Below, one piece after another: positions 27,002 through 35,466 of a stretch of DNA of 64,000 nucleotides. Source of the DNA: Paracoccaceae bacterium (lineage in GTDB: Bacteria; Pseudomonadota; Alphaproteobacteria; Rhodobacterales; Rhodobacteraceae); assembly GCA_014872875.1 (NCBI GenBank), contig WKFI01000012.1, positions 538,657 through 602,656 of the forward strand, read 5' to 3'. The notes beneath the pieces are model-generated. The model made no database searches. It was not told the DNA's origin and saw only the letters and a program-made list of their open reading frames with translations. Position numbers and translations under genes: made by a program. Each line of letters opens with the position of its first letter. The first letter of the stretch is position 1.

Positions 27002-27520
27002 CACGTTTGATCCAGTGATGTTTGGTGAAAAATTCCAGTCCGCTTTGGTTTGCCTTCAATTCGAGTGGCTGTACCGAGAGTACTGTGTTTCAGATCCGTT
27101 TGAGCTTAATAGACAGGCTTGAACGCTGCGGCACGGCAATTGGTGGCGATCAGAGGAGAGATCCGAGGAGCTCTCTCCGAATATCCAACAAATCCACAGG
27201 ACCATTTTCAGTTCCCATGAGTGCCTGTTCTGAACTCTCCCGGTCATCGCGTTGCAAACAAAGCGTGGCAATCAACCGAGTGCGGCCAACGCGTTTGCGG
27301 AACGCGCTGTGACTGCCACACAATTTGCTGGGCCTCCTCCCCCAATACCTCAACATGTGTCCACCAACACCCGAAACTCTAAGCCGAAATGGCCCATAGA
27401 AGTGGGGAGGGACATTCCAGTTTTCCCAAGTCCTGCAGCTTGGAGGACCTTCCTGTTAATAACCTGTGCTTTCGACATCGTGCCTCCTCCAATTGAAAAT
27501 AGTGTCAGTGCGGAAGACAA
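27002..27520. other. Intergenic stretch without a recognised gene
   Basis: About 520 bases between nasA and a convergent glutathione transferase gene. Several open frames of 60-96 codons occur on both strands, but none resembles a known family and none has a good ribosome site. No strong terminator hairpin was found for nasA. Confidence 0.45.
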
Positions 27521-28126
27521 TCAGAGGGCCATTGCCTTTTGCAGGGCCGGACGTGCCAGAAGCCGTTTGGTGTATGCTGTGAGGTTGGGCATGTCCGAGA
27601 CATCCACACCGCACCTTTCGCTGACGATGCAGGCATGGCCGGTAATCGTGTCCGCAATAGAGAAATCGCCTGCAAGGTACTCCCGGTCGGCCATGTGGGT
27701 GTCGATGGCTTGAACCATCCGCCCCATCAGCTTCAGAGCACGTTTAGCGTGGACTTCCGAGCGGTGCTCGGGCTTCACGAAGAATGTTTCAACCATGTAG
27801 TTGTTGACCGGCCCCATGATCATGCCTTCGCCATAGTGGAACCACTGCAGGAAAGTCGGGTATTCAGGCGAAGCGGCATCTGGAGCCAATTTGCCTTCGC
27901 CATATCGAGCCGCCAAGTATTCGGCGATGGCGGGACTTTCAAACAGGGTGACATCGCCGTCTATCAGAACTGGAACCCGGCCATTGGGGCTAAAGGCGAG
28001 GAATTCGGGCGCACGCATCTTAGGGTCACCCAAGTTGAACTTCTCGATTTCGAAATCCAGTCCCAGTTCGTACAACAGCCAGGCTGATCGCACGGCGCGG
28101 CTATTGGGGGCAAAGTAGAGCTTCAT
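27521..28126 (-). CDS. Glutathione S-transferase family protein
   Basis: A 201-residue cytoplasmic GST. The N-terminal thioredoxin fold reads MKLYFAPNSRAVRSAWLLYELG, with the Ser-Arg region where the thiol-activating residue usually sits, then NGRVPVLIDGDVTLFESPAIAEYLAARYG (cis-Pro and the Glu-Ser pair that grips glutathione). The all-helical C-terminal domain contains FSIADTITGH, the N-capping box. It lies alone at the end of a run of minus-strand redox genes, 71 bases after the FrnE-like gene. The substrate is unknown. Confidence 0.87.
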   Translation of the reverse strand: MKLYFAPNSRAVRSAWLLYELGLDFEIEKFNLGDPKMRAPEFLAFSPNGRVPVLIDGDVTLFESPAIAEYLAARYGEGKLAPDAASPEYPTFLQWFHYGEGMIMGPVNNYMVETFFVKPEHRSEVHAKRALKLMGRMVQAIDTHMADREYLAGDFSIADTITGHACIVSERCGVDVSDMPNLTAYTKRLLARPALQKAMAL

Positions 28127-28197
28127 GGCATCCTCTTTTGTCGTCCGTGTCCGAGTGTAGCGGGCACACTTGGCGACCTGTCAAATGTGACGCAACA

Positions 28198-28854
28198 TCA
28201 CGCGACACGCGATTTGGTGAGCTCTTGCAGAATACGTTTGTAGGTATCTTCACCTTGTGCGCCGGTGACCAGATGTCTGCTTTCAAAAACCATCGCGGGA
28301 ACACCTCGCACACCGCGTGAGGTCCAAAACTGCTGTTTCTGACGAACGCGCGCAGCATGCGTTCCGGTATTCAGCATGGTCCGAGCGGCGGTTGGGTCCA
28401 ATCCGATCTCTTGCGCTACATGGGCAAGAACCGCTGGATCCGACACGTCCTCTCGGCGCGTGAAGAACGCCGCGAACAGGGCCAGTTTCGCGGCATGCGC
28501 CTTGCCTTGATCTTCGGCCCAGTCGATCAGTTGGTGCGCCTTGAAGGTGTTATACATTCTCATGCCGTCGGCGTAGTTGAAGGTAAACCCAAGAGCGGCC
28601 CCCAATTCGGTCAGCCGCGCGCGCGCCTTGATCGAGTCTTCGGGCGTGGTGCCATATTTCGCCGCGAGGTGTTCGCGCAGATCTTCACCTTCGTCCACCA
28701 TGTTCGGGTTCAATTCAAATGGATGCCAATGCACGTCCAGTGCCGTGCCTGTGTCATGCGCAGCCTCGGCCAACTGGCGATAGCCGATCACGCACCATGG
28801 GCAAACGACATCGGAGACGATATCCACGCGAATTGGGGTGTCTTGCTGGGTCAT
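28198..28854 (-). CDS. DsbA-family oxidoreductase, FrnE-like
   Basis: A 218-residue cytoplasmic thioredoxin-fold protein of the FrnE/2-hydroxychromene-2-carboxylate isomerase group. IVSDVVCPWCVIGYRQL near residue 12 contains the CPWC active site; GVPAMVFESRHLVTGAQ near 185 holds the cis-Pro loop. There is no signal peptide, so it works in the cytosol as a disulfide isomerase or a glutathione-dependent isomerase. It follows the Kef antiporter by 21 bases and is probably co-transcribed with it. Confidence 0.87.
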   Translation of the reverse strand: MTQQDTPIRVDIVSDVVCPWCVIGYRQLAEAAHDTGTALDVHWHPFELNPNMVDEGEDLREHLAAKYGTTPEDSIKARARLTELGAALGFTFNYADGMRMYNTFKAHQLIDWAEDQGKAHAAKLALFAAFFTRREDVSDPAVLAHVAQEIGLDPTAARTMLNTGTHAARVRQKQQFWTSRGVRGVPAMVFESRHLVTGAQGEDTYKRILQELTKSRVA

Positions 28855-28875
28855 GTGAAGTCCTTTCTGGGGCTC

Positions 28876-30801
28876 TTAGAGCGACGCATCGCCTTTGGGA
28901 GGAGGTGTCCAACCGCGATCGGAACGGTCGTGCCGTTCAGCTCGGTCTGTTTTCATCAGTTCGAACAGAGTTTGACCGTGGGCGCGCATAGCGTCGATGT
29001 AAGAGCCACTGACACCTTCGGCATTCCACGTATCACGTAGCGCATTCAAGGCAGAACCATCATGGTCGCGGAACGTACGCCGGGCACCTTCCGCGCGGAA
29101 GGGATGATATCCCAGTGATATCAGAGCGTCCCGTCCCAACGCCAATGACGCCTCAAATGTTTCGCGTTCGGTGTGGTGAGCACCGGCATTCTCAAGTTCG
29201 TAGACGTGGTGCCTGTCCTGTGCCCGTGCATGAATAATCACGTGCGGATAGGTCTTGGCGACGTGGTGCACCAATTCCGTCTGCTTTTCGCGCCCATCAA
29301 TCGCTGCAATTAACAGGTCCGCGTTTTCGAGCCCTGCACTGTGCAAGAGATCCGGCCGCATCGCGTCACCGTAATAAGCGCGAAATCCGACCCGCGTCAG
29401 GTTCTCAACGGTTTCGGGGTCATGATCCAAGACCGTCACGGTGTGGCCATTGGTTACCAGCATGCGGGTCACAATCTGCCCAAAACGTCCCATTCCAGCC
29501 ACTACGACCTTGCCCGGTTCATCGATCTCGTCAGCTGCGCGGTCCGCAGAGGTGACGGAGCGCGGCGCCAGCACCTTTTCGTGGAGGATGAACAGACCAG
29601 GCGTCATCAACATGGTCAGCGCCACAACAAGGGTCATTGATTTGATCAGATCAGGGTCAAGCACGCCGGCGCCCAAGGCAAAACCGAAAAGGACAAAGGC
29701 AAACTCACCGGCTTGGGCAAGACCAAGGGTAAACAACCATCGATCCGCGCCTCTCAACCTGAAGAGTGTGGCCAACGTGAAGAGCAAAAGGGCCTTGAGG
29801 GCCATCAAACCAAGCGCCAGCCCAATCAACCCGACGGGGTTCGAGAACAGAAGATTGAAATCGATGCCAGCACCAACCGTGATGAAAAACAATCCCAGAA
29901 GCAGCCCCTTGAACGGTTCGATGTCGGACTCCAGCTCATGCCGATATTCGCTATCCGATAGGACAACGCCGGCCAGAAAGGTGCCAAGCGCGGGAGACAG
30001 TCCAACATAGTTCATCAACAGCGCAATGCCGATCACCAGCATGAGCGCAGCGGCCGTGAAAATCTCACGCAGCTTGGACTCGGCGATGAAACGGAAGATT
30101 GGGCGGATCACAGTGCGTCCAACAATTATGATCGCAGCGATTACGGCCAAGACGGCAAGGGCCTGGGCCCAGTCAGGCAATGTCTCAAAAACGGTGGGCG
30201 CGGCATGGGGATCCCCGCCCCCGGCTGCGTGTGCCGCACCCCATGGAGCCTCTGAAGGCATAAAGGCGTGGCCATCCAAAAGTGGTCCAGATCCGACGGC
30301 CAAAAGCGGCATAAGCGCCAACATGGGGATCACGGCGATGTCTTGGGTCAAGAGCACCGAAAAGGCGCTTTTACCACCTTGGGTCGACATCCAGCCTTTT
30401 TCATTGAGGGTTTGCAAGACAATGGCGGTTGAAGACAGCGCGAGGATCATTCCCAATGCCAGCGCAGGCTGCCAGGTCAGGCCAAATGCCATGGCAATTG
30501 CTGCGACGGCCATGGTGGTGCCGACGACCTGCAGCCCTCCCAGGCCCAAGAGTTGCGCACGCATGCGCCAGAGCATTGCGGGCTGCAGCTCCAGCCCGAC
30601 CAGAAACAGCATCATCACGACGCCAAACTCGGCAAAGTGCTGTAGTTCAACGGTTTCACCGCCAACGATTCCGAGAACCGGACCAATCACGACCCCGGCA
30701 ATGAGATAGCCCAGAACCGATCCCAGCCCAAAGCGATTGGCGAGAGGCACTGCGATGACGGCTGCGCAGAGATACACAAATGCGGCGGCAAGAAGTTCCA
30801 T
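28876..30801 (-). CDS. Glutathione-gated K+/H+ antiporter of the KefB/KefC type
   Basis: A 641-residue CPA2-family antiporter. The first ~400 residues hold about twelve hydrophobic segments (GYLIAGVVIGPVLGI, FLVGLELQPAMLWRMR, LALSSTAIVLQTLNEKG, FLAGVVLSDSEYRHELESDIEPFKGLLLGLFF). A charged/His-rich loop of ~35 residues near 185-215 is an insertion. From about 420 a RCK/TrkA-N domain begins (VVVAGMGRFGQIVTRMLV), with a tail rich in charged residues. Kef systems stay closed with glutathione and open with glutathione adducts, acidifying the cytosol to resist electrophiles. The overlapping oxidoreductase gene and nearby GSTs support that role. Confidence 0.88.
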   Translation of the reverse strand: MELLAAAFVYLCAAVIAVPLANRFGLGSVLGYLIAGVVIGPVLGIVGGETVELQHFAEFGVVMMLFLVGLELQPAMLWRMRAQLLGLGGLQVVGTTMAVAAIAMAFGLTWQPALALGMILALSSTAIVLQTLNEKGWMSTQGGKSAFSVLLTQDIAVIPMLALMPLLAVGSGPLLDGHAFMPSEAPWGAAHAAGGGDPHAAPTVFETLPDWAQALAVLAVIAAIIIVGRTVIRPIFRFIAESKLREIFTAAALMLVIGIALLMNYVGLSPALGTFLAGVVLSDSEYRHELESDIEPFKGLLLGLFFITVGAGIDFNLLFSNPVGLIGLALGLMALKALLLFTLATLFRLRGADRWLFTLGLAQAGEFAFVLFGFALGAGVLDPDLIKSMTLVVALTMLMTPGLFILHEKVLAPRSVTSADRAADEIDEPGKVVVAGMGRFGQIVTRMLVTNGHTVTVLDHDPETVENLTRVGFRAYYGDAMRPDLLHSAGLENADLLIAAIDGREKQTELVHHVAKTYPHVIIHARAQDRHHVYELENAGAHHTERETFEASLALGRDALISLGYHPFRAEGARRTFRDHDGSALNALRDTWNAEGVSGSYIDAMRAHGQTLFELMKTDRAERHDRSDRGWTPPPKGDASL

Positions 30802-31415
30802 TACACGGCCTCCGACGGGGCCACGCAGGTCGCGGCGATGTCATTGAGTTCCAACGCTCTGCGCGCCGCGTCGATGTCCAGCTCATCGTCGCGCAAGGCC
30901 CGCAACAGACCAGCCCAAGCGGCAAGATGGGACAGATCACGCCCTTCATCCTTGGCCCGACCCGCGGCATAAATGGTAAAGGGCGCAAGGAAGCGCATTC
31001 GACAAAGGTCAGCCGACTTTTCAATTGGTGCAAGCAGGTCGCGGAGATGGGCGCCATTGGCCCCGGCGGGCTGATAAGCTGCTTCCGTCGCGCCACAGGA
31101 CACTGCGTTGAACATCACTTTTTTGTCCAGCGCATGGCCTTCGTGGCCGTAAGCGAAACCGTACTCCAGAACCAGGTCCATCCATTCCTTCACCAAAGCA
31201 GGCACTGAATACCAATAGAGCGGATGCAGGAAGACAATCGCGTCATGCGATGTCAAACGCGCCTGTTCACGATCCACGTCGATTTCAAAAGTCGGGTACT
31301 CGGCATAGAGGTCAACGCAGGTGATACCTTCGATGGCTGCAGCGGCCTTGTACATCGGGCCGTTGATTTCAGATCGGTCCATCCTCGGGTGGGCAAGATA
31401 AACAAGCGTCTTCAA
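30801..31415 (-). CDS. NAD(P)H-dependent oxidoreductase, KefF/KefG-like ancillary flavoprotein
   Basis: A 204-residue flavodoxin-like quinone reductase. LVYLAHPRMDRSEINGPMYKAA at the N terminus is the FMN phosphate loop; DAIVFLHPLYWYSVPALVKEWMDLVLEYGFAYG near residue 60 is diagnostic of the KefF/KefG/MdaB group. KefF and KefG bind and activate KefC and KefB. Its stop shares one base with the antiporter start, as expected for such a pair. Confidence 0.87.
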   Translation of the reverse strand: MKTLVYLAHPRMDRSEINGPMYKAAAAIEGITCVDLYAEYPTFEIDVDREQARLTSHDAIVFLHPLYWYSVPALVKEWMDLVLEYGFAYGHEGHALDKKVMFNAVSCGATEAAYQPAGANGAHLRDLLAPIEKSADLCRMRFLAPFTIYAAGRAKDEGRDLSHLAAWAGLLRALRDDELDIDAARRALELNDIAATCVAPSEAV

Positions 31416-31499
31416 ACTGGATCTCCGTCTCTCTGCTGGCCCCGGATCACAAAGTCCGGTGTCTCTGTATAACGTATGCTGTAGTAGTTAGAGCTATTG

Positions 31500-31524
31500 G
31501 GGAAGGCGCCCATAACGCCTTCCC
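31500..31524 (-). terminator. Strong hairpin downstream of the GST/quinone-reductase pair
   Basis: A perfect nine-base stem, GGGAAGGCG-N7-CGCCTTCCC, ten bases past the stop of the minus-strand GST gene. No clear T-run follows on the minus strand, so termination may be partial or Rho-assisted. Confidence 0.55.
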
Positions 31525-31533
31525 GAAATGGAC

Positions 31534-32238
31534 TTAATCCTTGAACCTGGCGGCATTCGCCTTGGCGGCCGCTTCTACATCTCCCTGACCAAAGGCCGAA
31601 GGGCGTGGTTCAGGCAATTGCAGCGCAGCTTGGGTTTTGGGGCGAGCGTCTATCCGGTCGAACCAGGCTTGCAGATGTGGCAGGCCGTCTACGCTGACCG
31701 TCGCCCAGAAATAACTGCGTGCCCACGGGTAGGTCGCCATGTCAGCAATCGACATTTGATCCCCCACCAACCATTCGCGCCCCTCGAGTCGCGTATTCAA
31801 TACCTCGAGCAGGCGGCGGCTCTCATCCACGTAACGCTTGATCGCGTATGGCACGTCATCACCATTTGGCTTGGCAATACGTTGAAAGAACATCGCCTGA
31901 CCCATCATCGGGCCGATCCCGCCCATTTGGAACATCAGCCATTGAAGGGTCTCAGATCGCTCCTTGGGATCGTGGCTGAGGAACATATCGTATTTCTCGG
32001 CCAGGTACCAAAGTATCGCACCGCTTTCGAACACCGCGAAATCATCGTTGCCCCGATCAACGATCGTCGGGATGCGCCCATTTGGATTGAGCTTCATATA
32101 GTCCGGTGCTTTTTGCTCTTTTCTGGCAAAGCTGACCGGCACCATATCATATTCGATTTCGCCTTCATGGAGAAAAATCAATGGCTTCCAGCCGTTCATA
32201 GTGTTGGCGGTGTAAAGAAGGATGTCAGGCCGCGACAT
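31534..32238 (-). CDS. Glutathione S-transferase family protein
   Basis: A 234-residue GST resembling the YghU/YfcG type of disulfide-bond reductases. DILLYTANTMNGWKPLIFLHEG carries the Thr-Ala-Asn-Thr active-site pattern of that group; LNPNGRIPTIVDRG and FAVFESGAILWYLAEKYD form the glutathione site. The C-terminal half has MSIADMATYPWARSY. I chose the ATG at MSRPDILLY, which overlaps the upstream MdaB-like stop by 14 bases, over an ATG 16 codons earlier. It likely reduces glutathione mixed disulfides or quinones. Confidence 0.88.
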   Translation of the reverse strand: MSRPDILLYTANTMNGWKPLIFLHEGEIEYDMVPVSFARKEQKAPDYMKLNPNGRIPTIVDRGNDDFAVFESGAILWYLAEKYDMFLSHDPKERSETLQWLMFQMGGIGPMMGQAMFFQRIAKPNGDDVPYAIKRYVDESRRLLEVLNTRLEGREWLVGDQMSIADMATYPWARSYFWATVSVDGLPHLQAWFDRIDARPKTQAALQLPEPRPSAFGQGDVEAAAKANAARFKD

Positions 32239-32833
32239 GTTCAGCCTCCGCAAAAAGCCGCGCCAAGTGAGCGTCGAAGCGGGCAAAGTCGCTTTCGATT
32301 TCAGGGTTCTTCATGACATCGAAAGAGGCAAATGTCGGAAGGGGTGACATGGCGAAGAAGCGTGCATTCAGGTGCACAGGCCGCAGCAGATCATCGACGC
32401 TGCCCCCTTGAAAGAACGGCTCGTCAATGTTGTCAAATGCCTCGCGCGGCGCGTTGAAAGTCGCCGAGATCATGTATTTTGTGCCCGCAAGGCTGCCACC
32501 CATACCGTAGTTTGCTTTTGGCGCATGCTCGGTTCGGCCGTCTCCGGCGCAAAGTCGCCCGTCCATCCCAGCGGTAAAGATCTCATCCATGTACTTCTTG
32601 AACACCCAAGGGACGCCCATCCAGTTTACCGGAAATTGCAGGATAACAGCGTCGGCCCATTGGTGGCTTTCGACTTCAGCTTCGACATCATAGCCCTCTG
32701 CCACTGTTGTGACGCGAACCTCGTGGCCCATGGCTGTCAACGCAGTCCTTGCGCGTTCGGTGAAGGCTTCGTTCAACTTTCCGGGGGCAAAGGCATATGG
32801 CTGTGCACCGTTGAGAATGAGAATTTTCGTCAT
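32225..32833 (-). CDS. NAD(P)H quinone reductase, MdaB-like flavodoxin-fold enzyme
   Basis: A 202-residue quinone reductase. KILILNGAQPYAFAPGKLNEAF is the family N terminus and WADAVILQFPVNWMGVPWVFKKYMDEIFTAG is its FAD-binding segment. MdaB-type enzymes carry out two-electron reduction of quinones and so avoid radical formation. The ATG at MTKILIL was taken over one seven codons upstream. The gene is divergent from the HxlR regulator and heads an operon with the GST. Confidence 0.88.
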   Translation of the reverse strand: MTKILILNGAQPYAFAPGKLNEAFTERARTALTAMGHEVRVTTVAEGYDVEAEVESHQWADAVILQFPVNWMGVPWVFKKYMDEIFTAGMDGRLCAGDGRTEHAPKANYGMGGSLAGTKYMISATFNAPREAFDNIDEPFFQGGSVDDLLRPVHLNARFFAMSPLPTFASFDVMKNPEIESDFARFDAHLARLFAEAEHVAA

Positions 32834-32915
32834 GACCTGCTTCCTGAATGTCATTCATGGGGATTGCGCTTCGTCGCTTGACTCGCGACATCGTCTTGGT
32901 GAACTTGCGTACACA

Positions 32916-32950
32916 GGAAACCAAAATCAACCAGTATACTTTTGGTAACC
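32916..32950. promoter_or_regulatory. Divergent operator-promoter between the MdaB-like gene and hxlR
   Basis: An inverted repeat GGAAACCAAAA (32916-32926) / TTTTGGTAACC (32940-32950), matching at ten of eleven positions. At its centre is the symmetric AGTATACT (32933-32940), which reads as a TATACT -10 box on both strands. An HxlR dimer bound here would cover the promoters of its own gene and of the quinone-reductase operon. I saw no equally good -35 boxes. Confidence 0.6.
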
Positions 32951-32974
32951 TTGAATTCGAGAAGGGGCTGAGCC

Positions 32975-33349
32975 ATGCGTGCAAGAGTAGAAGAAGACAC
33001 CAAGGGGCGACGCCAAGTCTATGAAGCCTGCCTTGAACCTTGCGCCATTGAACGCGGCATGCGGATTATCGGTGGTAAATGGACCGGATCGATACTCTGG
33101 CACCTGAAGGATGGCCCCGTTCGTTTCAACGACCTCGCGCGCATGGTTGGCGGCGCGAGTAAGAAAATGATCACCGAGCGTCTGCGACAGCTCGAAGGAC
33201 AGGGCTTGGTGCACCGCGACGTTGTGAAGACTTCTCCCGTGACAGTACAATACGAGATTACCGAGTTCGGACGTACCGCGTTGGGTTTTCTCGATGAATT
33301 GCGGAAATGGACTGAAAGCCTGCCTGCGGACCTGCCCAAGAATGTCTGA
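32975..33349 (+). CDS. HxlR-family winged-helix regulator with two N-terminal cysteines
   Basis: A 124-residue regulator of the HxlR/YodB/HypR family. The helix-turn-helix is in RFNDLARMVGGASKKMITERLRQLEGQGLVHR, followed by the wing VTVQYEITEFGRT. Two cysteines, C19 and C23 (EACLEPCAIERGM), sit just ahead of the IIGGKWTGSILW helix. YodB and HypR sense quinones or hypochlorite through cysteines in this region, so a thiol switch is plausible. The neighbours (quinone reductase, GST) fit. The stop overlaps the DehI-like start. Confidence 0.88.
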   Translation: MRARVEEDTKGRRQVYEACLEPCAIERGMRIIGGKWTGSILWHLKDGPVRFNDLARMVGGASKKMITERLRQLEGQGLVHRDVVKTSPVTVQYEITEFGRTALGFLDELRKWTESLPADLPKNV

Positions 33350-34211
33350 CATGCTGCCGCGGTTGAAGCCTAATCCAATCCCCACCTTGCACCTTGTTCC
33401 CGAATATTCTGCGACGGGTCGGCTTGCCGAGGTTTACGCCAAGACCAAGGCCGGACTTGGAGTGCCATGGATGGGGGTCGTGGCAATGGCATTCGCGCAA
33501 TATCCAAGATTTTATGAGCGTCTGTGGACTGCCTTGGCGCCCGTTGTCGGTTCGGAGGCCTTTGCCGACGCATGCCGGAAACTCCGCGATGCGGCAGAAG
33601 CCGAAGCAGCCGGGTTAGCGCCCAGCGCATTATCCAAGGACTTGCTGGGGCTTGGCTATAGCGCTGAAGAACTCGACGAAATCCGCGCCTGCAACGAGGT
33701 CTTCTCGGTCGGCAACATGCCCTATGTCCTGATGGCGACGCTGGCACGCTTGTTGCTGGAAGGGCAGGTTTGGACGGGGACTGGACCTATCGTAGCCACC
33801 GGGACAGCCCAGGAAGCTGGTCCAAAACCAACGCTGATCGAACCGCATCATGCGGAAGCCGAACTCACAGAGATTTATCGAGACATTCGCACGACTTTGG
33901 GTCTGCCCTTCGTGAACACGGATTACCGCGCCTTTGCCCGATGGGCGAGCTATTTCAAAACAGCGTGGTTTGACCTTAAACCCCTTATTCAATCGAATTC
34001 ATATGTACCCTCGGTGACACGCGTACACCAAGCCGCAGTGTCGCTGTCTCAGGACCTGCCAAATGTAACCGGGCTAACGTCAGATGATTTGCGCGCAGCC
34101 GCGTCGGATGACGCAAGCTTGGATGAGGTCCTGTCTGTCGTACGATTGTTTCAGTGGTTGCTTCCGGGATTGGCAGTGAATGTTGCGTGTTTCCGGACAC
34201 AGCTCATGTGA
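33342..34211 (+). CDS. DehI-family (group I 2-haloacid dehalogenase-like) protein
   Basis: A 289-residue protein made of two related halves. LVPEYSATGRLAEVYAKTKAGLGVPWMGVVAMAFAQYPRFYERLW near residue 15 is echoed by IEPHHAEAELTEIYRDIRTTLGLPFVNTDYRAFARWASYFKTAWFDL near 163. This duplication is the hallmark of DehI, which removes halide from D- and L-2-haloacids by direct attack of water. The second half keeps Asn-Thr-Asp in the region of DehI's catalytic Asp. The start overlaps the hxlR stop by eight bases, so the two are coupled. Many genome-annotated family members have unknown substrates. Confidence 0.7.
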   Translation: MSDMLPRLKPNPIPTLHLVPEYSATGRLAEVYAKTKAGLGVPWMGVVAMAFAQYPRFYERLWTALAPVVGSEAFADACRKLRDAAEAEAAGLAPSALSKDLLGLGYSAEELDEIRACNEVFSVGNMPYVLMATLARLLLEGQVWTGTGPIVATGTAQEAGPKPTLIEPHHAEAELTEIYRDIRTTLGLPFVNTDYRAFARWASYFKTAWFDLKPLIQSNSYVPSVTRVHQAAVSLSQDLPNVTGLTSDDLRAAASDDASLDEVLSVVRLFQWLLPGLAVNVACFRTQLM

Positions 34212-34382
34212 TATCGTTCAAGCCAACCACACTGAACTGTTCGCGGTTTTCGCTGCTGCTACTGGGTCAACCAAAAGCGCGACCGGTGAACCAACTTGCT
34301 GACGGCATCCCAACCAAGCTTTAAAACGCACATCTTTATGGCCTTTTCGGGCCGGACGCTGCCCTTCGCAGTTCAATGAGAT

Positions 34383-34416
34383 ATCAGGCGATCCAAACAG
34401 CAATTGTTCGCCTGAT
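34383..34416. terminator. Inverted repeat between convergent DehI-like and potD-like genes
   Basis: Perfect nine-base arms ATCAGGCGA / TCGCCTGAT with a 16-base loop, placed 13 bases past the minus-strand potD-like stop and 170 bases past the plus-strand stop. The plus strand continues T-rich. It may terminate transcription from either side; the long loop lowers confidence. Confidence 0.4.
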
Positions 34417-34428
34417 TTCTGAAGTTTG

Positions 34429-35466
34429 TTATTTCTTCAAATTCGTCCAGATGACGTCGTAAACTCTTTGGGTTTCTTCGTCACATACTTCAACAAAAGT
34501 ACCCATTGGCGCATCTGCAGGCGGGTTGGCCTCGGGCTGTTCTGCCAACTCGGGCAGCAGATGCTCCTTCAGTCCCTTCACTGCACCTTTGTATTGTGTC
34601 CAGTTGGTCAAGGTCGCAACGTTTTCGGGCTCCAGCATGAAATCCAGGAATTTCAGCGCGTTTTCGCGGTTCGGGGCTTCTTTGAGCAACACAATGCTGT
34701 CGGCGCACAGGATATAGCCCTCTTTCGGGAACGCGTATTCAACATTCGCCCCTTCAGCGCGGGCTTTGACGTTGAAACCGTCATAGATCATGCCCGCGGC
34801 AACATCGCCGGAAACCAGCGCGTCCTTGGCCGTGTCCGAGTTGAATGAGGCCCAGTATTGTTTTGAAGTCTGCACCAACTCGTTCAGAGCCTTGAGCTGC
34901 TCTTTTTCCCTACTGCATTGGGGAATTCCCAAATGCATTGCCGCCATCGCCAGAACATCACCCGGGGCATCGGTCATGTTGATCCGACCCGACAATTCCG
35001 CAGGTGGGTTGAACAGGATGTCCGTGGTGTTGATGTCGCCCTTATAGACGTCGCGATTGACGGCAAAGGACGTGGACCCCCATTGGTAAGGAATGGAATG
35101 CTTGCGACCGGGATCAAACGACACCTCGACCCAGCCATCAGCGATTTTGTTGGCGTTCTGCAGCTCACCCGGTTCAATGGTGTCCAGCAGGCCTTCACTG
35201 ATGAGGATCTTGACCATGTAGTCACTGGGAACAGCGAGGTCGTATTGCCCGATTGCACCGGATTTGAGCGAGGCCAGCAACGCTTCGTTGGCATCATAGG
35301 TGTCCATGGTGACTTCGATGCCGGTCTCGTCCGAGAATTTGTCCAGCAATTCCTGCGGCATGTATTCGAACCAGTTGTAAAGCGACAGCTTCTCTTGCGC
35401 ATGCGCCGCAGCTGACGACAGGCACAGGGCTGCCACCATCAAGCCACCCATTCCCTTGAGTTTCAT
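34429..35466 (-). CDS. Periplasmic polyamine-type substrate-binding protein (PotD/PotF family), orphan
   Basis: A 345-residue secreted receptor. Signal peptide at about residues 1-23 (ending AAAHA), then EKLSLYNWFEYMPQELLDKFSDETGIEV and QYDLAVPSDYMVKILISEGLL, the PotD/PotF signature. GNFV-type C-terminal residues are replaced by GTFVEVCDEETQRVYD. There are no permease or ATPase genes beside it, so it must share a transporter encoded elsewhere or act as a sensor. It is the last gene of the mttB-glxA-potD operon, with an ATGA overlap to the regulator. Confidence 0.87.
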   Translation of the reverse strand: MKLKGMGGLMVAALCLSSAAAHAQEKLSLYNWFEYMPQELLDKFSDETGIEVTMDTYDANEALLASLKSGAIGQYDLAVPSDYMVKILISEGLLDTIEPGELQNANKIADGWVEVSFDPGRKHSIPYQWGSTSFAVNRDVYKGDINTTDILFNPPAELSGRINMTDAPGDVLAMAAMHLGIPQCSREKEQLKALNELVQTSKQYWASFNSDTAKDALVSGDVAAGMIYDGFNVKARAEGANVEYAFPKEGYILCADSIVLLKEAPNRENALKFLDFMLEPENVATLTNWTQYKGAVKGLKEHLLPELAEQPEANPPADAPMGTFVEVCDEETQRVYDVIWTNLKK

